34,209 nucleotides of DNA from a bacterium (lineage in GTDB: Bacteria > UBA6262 > WVXT01): NCBI GenBank assembly GCA_035530055.1, contig DATKVN010000096.1, forward strand, positions 1 to 34,209, given 5' to 3'. A program made the translations under genes and the position numbers. Under the pieces are notes generated by a model. It was not told where the DNA came from. It saw only the letters and a program-made list of their open reading frames with translations, and ran no database searches. Positions within the stretch are counted from its first letter, which is position 1. Each line of letters opens with the position of its first letter. This document shows, one piece after another, positions 15,359 to 23,366 of this stretch.

Positions 15359-16264
15359 ATGGATATATTAGATGGATTGCAAAAACTGGTAGGAAATAGA
15401 GTGAGAGTTGACGAACCTCTCTCTAAGCATGCTTCTCTCAGGATAGGCGGTCCGGCGAGCTATTTTCTGGAATTGAGAAACATTGAAGAGCTGACTAATG
15501 TAGTTGAATTTTCTCAAAAGGAGAACTTAGATTCCTTTGTTTTGGGAGAGGGCACTAATGTGCTCTTTTCTGACGAGGGATTCGGTGGTTTGGTAGTTCA
15601 ATTGAAAGGTGGGTTTGAGAAGTTTTCCATAGAAGGTAACCAGGTAACAGCTGGTGCAGGAGTGAAGTTGGCTACCCTGGTGGAAAAATTGGCTAAGAGA
15701 GGCTTGGCTGGTTTAGAATTCGCTTCAGGGATTCCAGGAAGTCTCGGGGGTGCGATTGTTATTAATGCAGGCACGAAAATGGGTTCCATTGGTGATGTTA
15801 CCAGAGAGATAAAAATTTTTAGTGATGGAAGGGTGGAAATTTTAAACAGAAAAGAAATAAATTTCTCTTACAGGCATTGTGAGTTGCCCGATAAAGCCAT
15901 AGTTCTGGAAGTGAAACTGGAGTTGAAAAATGGTAAAAAAAATGATATTATAAATAAAATTAAAGAAAGTCTTAAACAGAGAAAAAAGAATCAACCTGTT
16001 TCTACTCTTAATGCTGGTTGCGTTTTTAGGAATCCGGAAGCCTGCGAGGCGGGAAAGTTAATTGAAACTGCAGGGCTAAAGGGAGCAAGATTTGGGGATG
16101 CTGAAGTATCAAAAAAACATGCAAATTTCATCATTAATTGTGGCAGGGCAAAAGCTAAAGATGTGTATAATTTAGTCGAAAAAATTCGAAAAACAGTTAA
16201 AGAAAAATTCGATATAAACCTTGAATTAGAATTGAAAATAATAGGAAAGAGAATAAAGGGATAG
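15359..16264 (+). CDS. murB: UDP-N-acetylenolpyruvoylglucosamine reductase MurB
   Basis: I start at ATG 15359, with GAGAAAGG just upstream; the frame is open further up only because it runs into the tnpB 3' end. The 301-residue product has the FAD-binding features of MurB: SKHASLRIGGPA, VLGEGTNVLFSDEGF, FASGIPGSLGGAIVINAG, SYRHCELP and NAGCVFRNPE. It reduces the enolpyruvyl ether with NADPH to make UDP-MurNAc. The catalytic position usually held by serine in the AGS-F-NP motif is cysteine here, a variant I believe exists in other MurB proteins. It sits four bases before ddl. Confidence 0.94.
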   Translation: MDILDGLQKLVGNRVRVDEPLSKHASLRIGGPASYFLELRNIEELTNVVEFSQKENLDSFVLGEGTNVLFSDEGFGGLVVQLKGGFEKFSIEGNQVTAGAGVKLATLVEKLAKRGLAGLEFASGIPGSLGGAIVINAGTKMGSIGDVTREIKIFSDGRVEILNRKEINFSYRHCELPDKAIVLEVKLELKNGKKNDIINKIKESLKQRKKNQPVSTLNAGCVFRNPEACEAGKLIETAGLKGARFGDAEVSKKHANFIINCGRAKAKDVYNLVEKIRKTVKEKFDINLELELKIIGKRIKG

Positions 16265-16268
16265 TTTT

Positions 16269-17198
16269 ATGAAAGAGATACTTGATAAATTAAAGACGAA
16301 AAAAATAGGAGTACTCTGCGGGGGAAGTTCTCAAGAAAGGGAAATATCTCTCAGGACAGGAGAGGCTATTTACAAAGCTTTAGTTTTCCTGGGATTAACT
16401 GTGTCCAAGCTCGATGTGGGTAGAGATATTGCCTTAAGGTTAGCCAAAGAGGGGATAGACCTGGCTTTCATTGCTCTTCACGGGAAGCTCGGCGAGGACG
16501 GAACAATTCAAGGGCTTCTGGAGATGTTGGGCATTCCTTATACAGGTTCCGGAGTATTGGCCAGCGCCCTGGCTCTGGATAAAGTTTATGCCAAAAAGGT
16601 TTTCAGTTACCATAACCTGCCTATGGCAAAATATAAGGTTCTTGAGAAAAGAGTGGAAACTCCTGGTGATATATTGGGAGAGTTGGACTATCCTGTAATT
16701 GTTAAGCCAGCCAGAGAAGGTTCAACTATTGGAGTGACTATAGTTCGAGAATCGAATGGTCTGGATAATGCTATAAATGTTGCTTTTGGGTATGGAAACA
16801 AGATATTAATTGAAGAATACATTCAAGGAAAAGAGATTACAGTAGGAATTTTGGGCGATGAATCTCTGCCAGTAATAGAAATTGTACCAAAAACAACATT
16901 TTATGACTATCAGGCAAAGTATGAACCGGGGATGTCGAAGCACATTGTGCCCGCTAAATTGCCCCCAGAACAGTACGAATTGGCCCAATCTCTGGCTCTT
17001 TCTGCTCACCGTGCCCTGGGCTGTAGAGGTGCTACTCGCGTAGATATGGTAATGGACGGAAAAGGCAAAATTTACCTCTTAGAAATTAATACAATTCCCG
17101 GGATGACTGAGACCAGTCTCCTGCCAGAAGCTGCAGCTGTGACAGGGGTGAATTTTAAACAACTGGTGGTTAAGATTCTATCCTATGCTTTAGATTGA
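16269..17198 (+). CDS. ddl: D-alanine:D-alanine ligase
   Basis: The 309-residue product shows an ATP-grasp ligase: GGSSQEREISLRTGEA at the N-terminus, HGKLGEDGTIQGLLE, PYTGSGVLASALALDK, KPAREGSTIGV, EEYIQGKEITVGIL and the metal-binding LLEINTIPGMTETSLLPEAA (shown here in pieces of one motif block). It joins two D-alanines for use by MurF. The gene begins four bases after murB, with AAAGGG overlapping the end of murB as ribosome binding site, and ends 13 bases before ftsQ. Confidence 0.95.
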   Translation: MKEILDKLKTKKIGVLCGGSSQEREISLRTGEAIYKALVFLGLTVSKLDVGRDIALRLAKEGIDLAFIALHGKLGEDGTIQGLLEMLGIPYTGSGVLASALALDKVYAKKVFSYHNLPMAKYKVLEKRVETPGDILGELDYPVIVKPAREGSTIGVTIVRESNGLDNAINVAFGYGNKILIEEYIQGKEITVGILGDESLPVIEIVPKTTFYDYQAKYEPGMSKHIVPAKLPPEQYELAQSLALSAHRALGCRGATRVDMVMDGKGKIYLLEINTIPGMTETSLLPEAAAVTGVNFKQLVVKILSYALD

Positions 17199-17211
17199 GG
17201 GTTGATGGACA

Positions 17212-17973
17212 TTGAAAGTTAAAAGATGGCAGGAAAGAATTTTATGGAAAAGGCGATTCTTTAGAGTTTTGAGGTTCACTCTGTTATCGGTTACGCTTCT
17301 TTTTTCAGGATATGGAATTTACAACTTTCTCAGTTACTCTCCTTATTTTAAAATAAAAAAAATAAGGATAGAAGGTAACCAGGATATTGATAGAAAGGAT
17401 ATTCTCTCGCTACTGGATATAAAAAAAGGGGATAATATATTTAAAGTTAAATTAAGACAGGCAAAAAGAGGGTTAAGAAGTTTAAAACAAATTAAGGAGA
17501 TAGATATCCATCGCGATTTTCCTGACAAGATAGTCCTAAAAATTACTGAGAGAGCTCCCATTGCCCAGATTGACGGGGGAGATAGTGTCCATTCTAATAA
17601 GGTGGAGCTAATAGACAAAGAGGGAATAACATTTTTAGGGAAGACAAGAGATATACCGAGAATTTTGGGGACTAAAGATTCTCTTAAAAGGAAAGAGGTA
17701 GTGAGTTTTTTAGCTAAGATTATGGCAGTTGACTTTCGGTTTTACAAGAAAATTTCATATATAGATGGGAACAATCCAAGAAAAATTAAACTAAAATTGG
17801 ACCAGACCTTACTTATCTGGGGACCTGTAGGAAAAGAAACAGAAACCCAATTGGAGAAGAAGTTGATTTATCTAAATTTAGTTCTTCAGGATTTGCTAAA
17901 GAATAGTAAGACTTTTAACTATCTTGATTTGCGATTTTTAAAAGGAGGAAAAGGGGAGATAATTGTTGGTTAA
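17212..17973 (+). CDS. ftsQ: Cell division protein FtsQ (POTRA domain)
   Basis: The 253-residue product has a basic N-terminus, one transmembrane helix at about residues 17-35, and a POTRA domain (FKIKKIRIEGNQDIDRKDI to IVLKITERAP, about residues 44-115). An FtsQ-type periplasmic domain with EGITFLGKTRDIPRILG follows. The start is TTG at 17212, supported by GAGGG ten bases upstream; the nearby ATG at 17205 is out of frame. FtsQ links FtsL/FtsB to the divisome. Its position between ddl and ftsA matches the classical order. Confidence 0.9.
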   Translation: MKVKRWQERILWKRRFFRVLRFTLLSVTLLFSGYGIYNFLSYSPYFKIKKIRIEGNQDIDRKDILSLLDIKKGDNIFKVKLRQAKRGLRSLKQIKEIDIHRDFPDKIVLKITERAPIAQIDGGDSVHSNKVELIDKEGITFLGKTRDIPRILGTKDSLKRKEVVSFLAKIMAVDFRFYKKISYIDGNNPRKIKLKLDQTLLIWGPVGKETETQLEKKLIYLNLVLQDLLKNSKTFNYLDLRFLKGGKGEIIVG

Positions 17974-18060
17974 AGAGATAGTTTGTGAAGAGTTTTTGGA
18001 ATCTTAGCCAAAAAACGAGAGGCAAAAAATGACTCTGACCCCTTTTCTTGTAAGAAAAAA
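17974..18060. repeat. Repeat-filled gap between ftsQ and ftsA
   Basis: Positions 17976-18019 are a copy, in opposite orientation, of 6240-6282 (about 39 of 44 positions match with one indel). Directly after it, about 18023-18047 holds a motif whose reverse complement reads AAAAGGGGTCAGAGTCATTT, related to the one at 11552-11572. Repeats begin right after the ftsQ stop codon. No gene is seen in the gap. Confidence 0.6.
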
Positions 18061-18083
18061 ATGAAGGTGTGATTGAGGAGAAA

Positions 18084-19319
18084 ATGAAACAGAAAATAGT
18101 TATTGGTCTTGATGTAGGGTCAAGCAATATTTGTGCTCTTGTAGGTAAAGTTACTCAGAAGCCAGAAGTGGAAATAATCGGATCGGCCAGGGTAGCCTGT
18201 CGTGGTTTACGGAATGGTGTAGTGGTTAACATTGAGGAGACTACCCGCGCTATAGGTCAAGCTATAGATGAAGCTGAAGGAACGGCAAATACTTCCATTA
18301 AAACGGTTTACGTGGGAATTGAGGGTGGTCATGTCGAAAGTTTCAATCATCAGGGAGCAATTATGATCTCTCGTTCTAATAAAGAGATCGCTGAAGAGGA
18401 TATATTAAGAGTTATCGATTCAGCCCGGGCCATTCGCTTATCTCCTGAGCGGGAAATCATTCATACCCTCCCTCAGGGCTTCGTGGTTGACGGTCAGAGG
18501 GGAGTAATGGATCCTGTAGGAATGGAAGGCAGTCATCTGGGAGTTCATGTGCACATTGTAACCGGAGTCTCTACCACAATAAACAACCTCGTTAAATGTA
18601 TTAATAGAAGTGGCTTGGAAGTAGAGGATATAGTGTTGAGCGTATTAGCTGCAGCAGAAACTGTAGTTACTCCAGAGGAGAAAGACTTGGGATGCCTGCT
18701 TATAGATTTTGGTGGACAAACCGTGGATTTAGCCATCTTTATTGAAGGAGCTCTCAAAGCCACCAGAGCACTCCCCATTGGAAGTGACATTATTACAAAA
18801 GATATAGCTCACTGTCTCCATGTTCCTCTCTCAGAAGCAGCAAGGATTAAGAAGGAATTTGGCTGTGCTCAAATGAAGATGCTTCCTGATAATATGGAAA
18901 TAAATATCCTGGGTATGGACGGTAAGACCCGACAGACAATCCTGACCAGTAGACTCTGCGAGATTATCGAGCCGCGAATAGAGGAAATCTTTACTTTTGT
19001 TCGCGAAGAGATGACAAAAATAAGCAGGGAGAATTTAATACCTGCTGGCGGGATTTTAACCGGAGGCGGCGCTTTGCTCCGCGGGGTTAAGGAGATTAGT
19101 GAAGATATTTTGGACCTCCCTATGAGACTGGGTATACCCCAGAATGTGGAGGGACTTTCAGAGATTATCAGTAGTCCAGACTATGCTACAGCCATTGGCT
19201 TGATTAAATATGCCCAAAAAGAAGAATTTTCTGGTGATAGAAGGCCTGTAAGGAGAAAGGAGAACTTTCTCATCTCTCTCATCCGCAAGATAAAAAGCTG
19301 GGGTGAGGAAGTCTTTTAA
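18084..19319 (+). CDS. ftsA: Cell division protein FtsA
   Basis: I choose ATG 18084 (411 residues), which has GAGGAG just before it; the in-frame GTG at 18069 has its SD-like sequence too close. The actin-fold motifs are present: GLDVGSSNICALVG (phosphate 1), LLIDFGGQTVDLAIF (phosphate 2) and GGILTGGGALLRGV (adenosine loop), with the FtsA-specific 1C domain between. The C-terminus ends in an amphipathic basic helix (FLISLIRKIKSWGEEVF), the expected membrane-targeting sequence. FtsA tethers FtsZ to the membrane. ftsZ follows after 146 bases of repeats. Confidence 0.96.
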   Translation: MKQKIVIGLDVGSSNICALVGKVTQKPEVEIIGSARVACRGLRNGVVVNIEETTRAIGQAIDEAEGTANTSIKTVYVGIEGGHVESFNHQGAIMISRSNKEIAEEDILRVIDSARAIRLSPEREIIHTLPQGFVVDGQRGVMDPVGMEGSHLGVHVHIVTGVSTTINNLVKCINRSGLEVEDIVLSVLAAAETVVTPEEKDLGCLLIDFGGQTVDLAIFIEGALKATRALPIGSDIITKDIAHCLHVPLSEAARIKKEFGCAQMKMLPDNMEINILGMDGKTRQTILTSRLCEIIEPRIEEIFTFVREEMTKISRENLIPAGGILTGGGALLRGVKEISEDILDLPMRLGIPQNVEGLSEIISSPDYATAIGLIKYAQKEEFSGDRRPVRRKENFLISLIRKIKSWGEEVF

Positions 19320-19340
19320 TATTTTATTCTGATTATGTAT

Positions 19341-19447
19341 GCACAAATTGAACTTGTATTTTGTTGGAGTCCTCCTGAAAGGGAGGGTGGATAAGGGGAT
19401 GAATTTGAAATTCTGTAGGATCCGATTTTCAATCGGGAAATTTGTGC
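19341..19447. repeat. Repeat-rich leader of ftsZ
   Basis: GCACAAATT (19341-19349) and AATTTGTGC (19439-19447) are exact reverse complements bounding the gap. Inside lie TCCTCCTGAAAGGGAGGG (19369-19386), a relative of the hairpins at 4484 and 11590, and TCCGATT/AATCGGG (19421-19427/19431-19437), a relative of the CCCGAT/ATCGGG stems near murF and ileS. I see no good promoter here. Confidence 0.55.
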
Positions 19448-19465
19448 TTACAATTGGAGGTGGGG

Positions 19466-20569
19466 ATGTTAAAATTTGAGCAGGACGTTGGCCTTACTGC
19501 AAATATAAAAGTTATAGGAATTGGTGGCGGAGGAGGCAATGCAGTCAATCGCATGGTTTCCTCAGAGATAAAAGGCGTGGAGTTTATTGCGGCAAATACC
19601 GATGCTCAAGCTCTTCGTGATTCTCTGGCTGGATATCGTTTACAATTGGGAGCCCATCTTACTAAGGGTCTGGGAGTGGGAGGGGATCCTGAGAAAGGTC
19701 GCCAGGCTGCCGAAGAAGACCGGGATGCAATCAGGGAATCTCTTGCAGGTGCTGATATGGTGTTTATTACTGCAGGTCTGGGTGGGGGAACCGGGACAGG
19801 GGGCTCACCAGTTGCTGCAGAGATAGCCAAAGATTTGGGGGCTCTGACCGTAGGAGTGGTTACCAAGCCATTTATGTTTGAAGGACCCATTCGCTTTAAG
19901 CAGGCTGAACAAGGACTGAAAAACATGAAGAGAAAAGTTGATACTTTAATCGTTATTCCCAACCAGAGACTATTTGCCATTATTGATGAAACCACTCCTG
20001 CTCTGGATGCCTTTAAAGTGGCTGACGATGTTCTCCGCCAGGCAGTACAGAGTATCTCAGAGATTATTACATCACGTGGAATGATTAATGTTGATTTTGC
20101 TGATGTGAAGACGATTATGGTCGGTGCCGGAGAGGCACTAATGGGAATGGGCTGGGCACGGGGGAAAGATAGAGCAATTAAGGCGGCTAAGGCAGCTATA
20201 AATTGTCCTTTGTTAGAAGATGTTTCTATTATAGGCGCCAAAGGTATTTTGGTTAATATTACCGGAAATAGAGATATTACTATGTTTGAAATTAAAGAGG
20301 CAATGGACTTAATTCACAATGCTTCCGCCTCGGGAGCAAATGTCTTCTTTGGTCAGGCATTCGATGAGAGCCTCAAAGATGTGGTAAAAGTTACTGTAAT
20401 TGCTACTGGCTTTCCTCCACCACGACTTCTTCCGGAAGAGAAATTCACACAGGAAGAGTTCGCCGGGGATTCATGGGAAGACAAGAGGGAATTATTGAGA
20501 GAGCCTGGCTATCTGAAGGAGAACCTGCGAGTACCCGCTATTCTTCGGAGAAAGAAGAAGTACCGGTAA
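19466..20569 (+). CDS. ftsZ: Cell division GTPase FtsZ
   Basis: I start at ATG 19466 with GGAGGTGG just upstream, rather than the in-frame GTG at 19442. The 367-residue protein has IGIGGGGGNAVNRM, the tubulin signature G106-G-G-T-G-T-G, VVTKPFMFEG, and NVDFADVKTIM with GAGEALMGMGWARG. The C-terminal linker is short (roughly 30 residues). It is followed by a conserved tail peptide (LRVPAILRRKKK) of the type that binds FtsA, unusually rich in lysine and arginine. FtsZ polymerises into the division ring. It is the last classical dcw gene here. Confidence 0.97.
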   Translation: MLKFEQDVGLTANIKVIGIGGGGGNAVNRMVSSEIKGVEFIAANTDAQALRDSLAGYRLQLGAHLTKGLGVGGDPEKGRQAAEEDRDAIRESLAGADMVFITAGLGGGTGTGGSPVAAEIAKDLGALTVGVVTKPFMFEGPIRFKQAEQGLKNMKRKVDTLIVIPNQRLFAIIDETTPALDAFKVADDVLRQAVQSISEIITSRGMINVDFADVKTIMVGAGEALMGMGWARGKDRAIKAAKAAINCPLLEDVSIIGAKGILVNITGNRDITMFEIKEAMDLIHNASASGANVFFGQAFDESLKDVVKVTVIATGFPPPRLLPEEKFTQEEFAGDSWEDKRELLREPGYLKENLRVPAILRRKKKYR

Positions 20570-20593
20570 TTCTGATGATTTTTGGGAGCTGAG

Positions 20594-21676
20594 ATGGGAA
20601 TTGCTGACCTTTTACGCGAAATGGTTGATAAAAAGGGTTCCGACCTGCATCTCCGTGTGGGAAGTCCGCCCATTTTTCGAATCGATGGACGGCTTGTACG
20701 CAGTTCATATCCCCATCTTAGTCCCAAGGAGACTGAGCGGATCGGCCTATCCCTTTTAAATGAGAAGCAGAAACAGATTTTGGAGGAGAACCACGAGTGC
20801 GACCTGTCTTATGCAATAGAAGGATTGGCCCGTTTCAGAATCAATATTTTCTTCCAGAAAGGAACTATTCACATAGCATTTCGCCTTGTGCCTTTTGAAA
20901 TTCCTAATTTTGAACAGTTAAATTTGCCTCCTGTATTAAAAAAGATTTCAGAGAATGACCGGGGACTTGTATTGGTCACAGGACCGACGGGCTGTGGCAA
21001 ATCTACAACGTTGGCGGCAATTGTCGACTACATTAATTCCACACGTTCCGTTCATGTTATAACAATCGAAGATCCTATTGAATTTCTCCATCAAGATAAG
21101 AAAAGCGTTATAACTCAAAGGGAGTTAGGTAAAGATACGCTCGATTATCCTGCTGCCTTAAAACATATTGTCCGCCAGGATCCCAATGTAATTCTGGTAG
21201 GTGAAATGAGAGATTTAGCCACAATGGCTGCATCATTAACTGCCGCCCAGTTGGGAAGCCTTGTACTATCCACGGTCCATACGATCGATGCCATTCAAAC
21301 AATAACTCGTATTATAGACCTTTTTCCACCCTACCAACAGAATCAAGTTCGCCTGCAATTGGCTGATACTTTGAAAGCAGTGATTTCCCAGAGGCTTCTG
21401 CCCAGAGCTGATGGAAAGGGTAGAGTACCTGCAGTGGAAGTTCTGGTTGCTACTGCGCTGGTCAAGAAATTGATAGAAGAAAATAATATAGGAGAAATTC
21501 TTGGTGCTATGGGAAAAGGCGATTATTACGGAATGCAAAGTTTCAATCAGGCATTACAGAAATTGTATAGTAAGGGACTGGTCAAGATGGAAGATGCTTT
21601 AGCTTCTGCCAGTACCCCCGAAGAGCTTCTATTATATATTCGCGGAATAGATTCAGGAAGTGGTGCAAAAACTTAA
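20594..21676 (+). CDS. pilT: Type IV pilus retraction ATPase, PilT/PilU-like
   Basis: The 360-residue product is a secretion-type hexameric ATPase. An N-terminal PAS-like region (GSDLHLRVGSPPIFRIDG) is followed by Walker A G130-P-T-G-C-G-K-S-T, the Asp box ITIEDPIEFLH, the Walker B region ILVGEMRDLATM, the His box STVHT, and the C-terminal MQSFNQALQKLY and EELLLYIRGI. PilT pulls back pili by removing pilins at the inner membrane. The C-terminal DYYGMQSFNQAL stretch is as much like PilU as PilT. GGGAG five bases before ATG 20594 sets the start. It lies 24 bases after ftsZ, so it is probably co-transcribed with it. Confidence 0.92.
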   Translation: MGIADLLREMVDKKGSDLHLRVGSPPIFRIDGRLVRSSYPHLSPKETERIGLSLLNEKQKQILEENHECDLSYAIEGLARFRINIFFQKGTIHIAFRLVPFEIPNFEQLNLPPVLKKISENDRGLVLVTGPTGCGKSTTLAAIVDYINSTRSVHVITIEDPIEFLHQDKKSVITQRELGKDTLDYPAALKHIVRQDPNVILVGEMRDLATMAASLTAAQLGSLVLSTVHTIDAIQTITRIIDLFPPYQQNQVRLQLADTLKAVISQRLLPRADGKGRVPAVEVLVATALVKKLIEENNIGEILGAMGKGDYYGMQSFNQALQKLYSKGLVKMEDALASASTPEELLLYIRGIDSGSGAKT

Positions 21677-21686
21677 AGATTTGTGG

Positions 21687-21705
21687 GCACAATTTCGAAT
21701 TGTGC
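21687..21705. repeat. Perfect hairpin between pilT and pgeF
   Basis: GCACAATT (21687-21694), loop TCG, AATTGTGC (21698-21705): a perfect 8-bp stem. It is followed by ATACTGTATATTTTA, not a clean T-run, so termination is only possible. The stem resembles the outer arms of the repeat before ftsZ. Confidence 0.6.
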
Positions 21706-21727
21706 ATACTGTATATTTTAATGGTTA

Positions 21728-22477
21728 ATGAGAGACTTCTTTCTTCCCATCTCCTTTACTTCTAAGTTTCCTGTTTTAGCTGGCATTACAACTTACAGTG
21801 CAGGTAATGCAAAATTCCCAAAAAAGAGAAGAGAAATAGCCCGCCGATTAAACATACCGTATTCTCGAATCACTACTGGAGAGCAGATACATAAGAATAG
21901 TATCGCTATAGTTAGAGAGAAAGATTTAGGCAGAGAGTTTCCCACTACAGATGGGCTTATTACTGACCTACCCAATGTTCCTCTTGCCATATTTGTTGCA
22001 GACTGCCCTCCCATATTCCTTTTCCACCCGCAAAGGAAAAAAATAGTGGGTCTCCTGCATGCCGGTTGGCGAAGCACAGTTGCCAATATTTCTTCCCAAG
22101 CAGTGGAGGTAATGTCAGAGATTTTTGGAGTAAAAGCAAGAAATCTTCTTGTAGTCATTGGACCGCATATTTGCAAAGAATGTTATAGAGTCTCCTGGTC
22201 TCCAGTAGCAAAATCTTTCACTGAGTGCTTTGAGTCTTTTGGAAGAGAAGTTTTAGCCTCGATAATTTCAGACTCCCCTCAAGCCTCCCAGGAAAAATTT
22301 TGGTCCATTGATTTAGCCAAGGCAAATTCATACCAGTTGCAGCGAGCAGGAGTTCTCCCGGAAAATATAGAAATAATTTCCACCTGTACTTATGAACATA
22401 AGAATTTCTTTTCCTATCGCCGAGATAAAGCCTCTGCTGGACGGATGATGGCAATAATCCAACTAAATTTTTCTTGA
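21728..22477 (+). CDS. pgeF: Peptidoglycan editing factor PgeF (YfiH/YlmD, multicopper-oxidase-fold family)
   Basis: The 249-residue product has the DUF152/Cu-oxidase_4 features: FPTTDGLITDLPN, IFVADCPPIFLF, LLHAGWRSTVAN, VIGPHICKECYRVS and a late TCTYEHKNFFSYRRD segment. Older databases call such proteins laccase-domain or polyphenol oxidases. The E. coli member removes wrongly incorporated L-serine from UDP-MurNAc precursors, and other members show purine nucleoside activity. The setting beside the mur cluster fits the editing role. No clear ribosome binding site precedes ATG 21728. Confidence 0.9.
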   Translation: MRDFFLPISFTSKFPVLAGITTYSAGNAKFPKKRREIARRLNIPYSRITTGEQIHKNSIAIVREKDLGREFPTTDGLITDLPNVPLAIFVADCPPIFLFHPQRKKIVGLLHAGWRSTVANISSQAVEVMSEIFGVKARNLLVVIGPHICKECYRVSWSPVAKSFTECFESFGREVLASIISDSPQASQEKFWSIDLAKANSYQLQRAGVLPENIEIISTCTYEHKNFFSYRRDKASAGRMMAIIQLNFS

Positions 22478-22502
22478 CTTCGTTTTAGACATAATATATT
22501 AT
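22474..22502 (+). promoter_or_regulatory. Likely promoter of the HTH-PilZ pair
   Basis: TTGACT (22474-22479) and TATTAT (22497-22502) are 17 bases apart; the -35 overlaps the pgeF stop codon. It would start a transcript near 22509, about 60 bases before the small HTH gene. Confidence 0.6.
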
Positions 22503-22571
22503 TAAATATCACAAAAAGTCTAAATATATCAAAAGATATAAGAAAAAACCACAAGAAGAGAGGAAAGAATA

Positions 22572-22751
22572 ATGCAAAGATTAATGACTATAAGAGAGGT
22601 AGCAGATTATCTTAGATTGAGTAAAGTTACAGTGTACAAAATGACCCGCCAGGGTAAGATTCCTGCCTTAAAAATTGGGAAACAGTGGCGTTACAACAAG
22701 TCAGAAATAGATTCTTGGGTTAAGCAAAAATCGAATAGTAAGCACCATTAA
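22572..22751 (+). CDS. Small excisionase/MerR-type helix-turn-helix protein (59 aa)
   Basis: The 59-residue product reads LMTIREVADYLRLSKVTVYK, then a wing with GKIPALKIGKQWRY and SEIDSWVK, the standard pattern of the HTH_17 (excisionase-family) DNA-binding domain. The whole protein is this one domain. An AGAGGAAAG ribosome binding site stands about eight bases before ATG 22572. It is followed after 20 bases by the PilZ gene and has its own likely promoter. Stand-alone proteins of this type are common and their targets are mostly unknown; regulation of the neighbouring PilZ or pilT genes is only a guess. There is no integrase nearby, so a phage excisionase role is unlikely. Confidence 0.88.
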   Translation: MQRLMTIREVADYLRLSKVTVYKMTRQGKIPALKIGKQWRYNKSEIDSWVKQKSNSKHH

Positions 22752-22771
22752 ATCCTGAAATGGAGAAGAGA

Positions 22772-23350
22772 ATGAAAAGGATTTTAACTTCAACAGATAG
22801 AAGGGCATCAATAAGAGTTTTAGCAGGAATCCCTGTTAAAGTAAAAGTGAGGGATTTACCCGGTAATATTCCGACGAGTTTCTCTGCAGAGACAGCCGAT
22901 TTAAGTTCCCGGGGGGCTTCTCTCCTTTTAAATAATTCTCTACCAGTTTCTTCGAGGATTTCATTAACTCTTGATTTAGCCTTTCCTTTCCCCCGGCTGG
23001 AAGCAGATGCAAAAGTCCTCTGGAACTATTTCCTACCGAGAGATAAAAAATTTAATTGTGGAGTGCAATTTTTAGGTTTAAAGAAAGAGTATAAGAGAAT
23101 ATTAAAAGAATTTACAAAAACGAAAAGCAGTCTTGGCGAAGCAATACCTAAACGGAGAAGAACGGAAAGAAGAACAAAGGCTGAACGAAGAACCACGGTG
23201 ATACCTGACCATGCTTCCAATTGCCGGCGAGTAAGAGATAGGAGGTCTTTTGAGCGTAGACAGACTCTGGGGAGGCGCTTTTTTCGAAAATTAACAGAAT
23301 CAGTTCTACAGTTAATTCTTCTATTTAAAAAGAAAGATATCGAATCTTAA
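22772..23350 (+). CDS. PilZ-domain (cyclic-di-GMP receptor) protein with Arg-rich tail
   Basis: The PilZ domain covers about residues 8-115. It has both c-di-GMP-binding motifs: RASIR (R-x3-R, in DRRASIR) near the N-terminus and DLSSRG (D-x-S-x-x-G), followed by VLWNYF and CGVQFLGL. I start at ATG 22772 (192 residues) because GGAGAAGAG precedes it; an in-frame ATG at 22760 has no such site. The last 60 residues are strongly basic with repeated RR/ERR (RRRTERRTKAERR, RRVRDRRSFERRQ), an uncommon tail that could bind nucleic acid or acidic lipids. PilZ proteins control pili, motility or matrix. The closeness to pilT suggests pilus control, by inference. Confidence 0.88.
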   Translation: MKRILTSTDRRASIRVLAGIPVKVKVRDLPGNIPTSFSAETADLSSRGASLLLNNSLPVSSRISLTLDLAFPFPRLEADAKVLWNYFLPRDKKFNCGVQFLGLKKEYKRILKEFTKTKSSLGEAIPKRRRTERRTKAERRTTVIPDHASNCRRVRDRRSFERRQTLGRRFFRKLTESVLQLILLFKKKDIES

Positions 23351-23366
23351 TGCTTATAAATAAAAT

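Noticed and set aside
19606-20241. 211-residue open frame on the minus strand
   Set aside because: Antisense shadow of ftsZ, which has all its motifs in the + frame.
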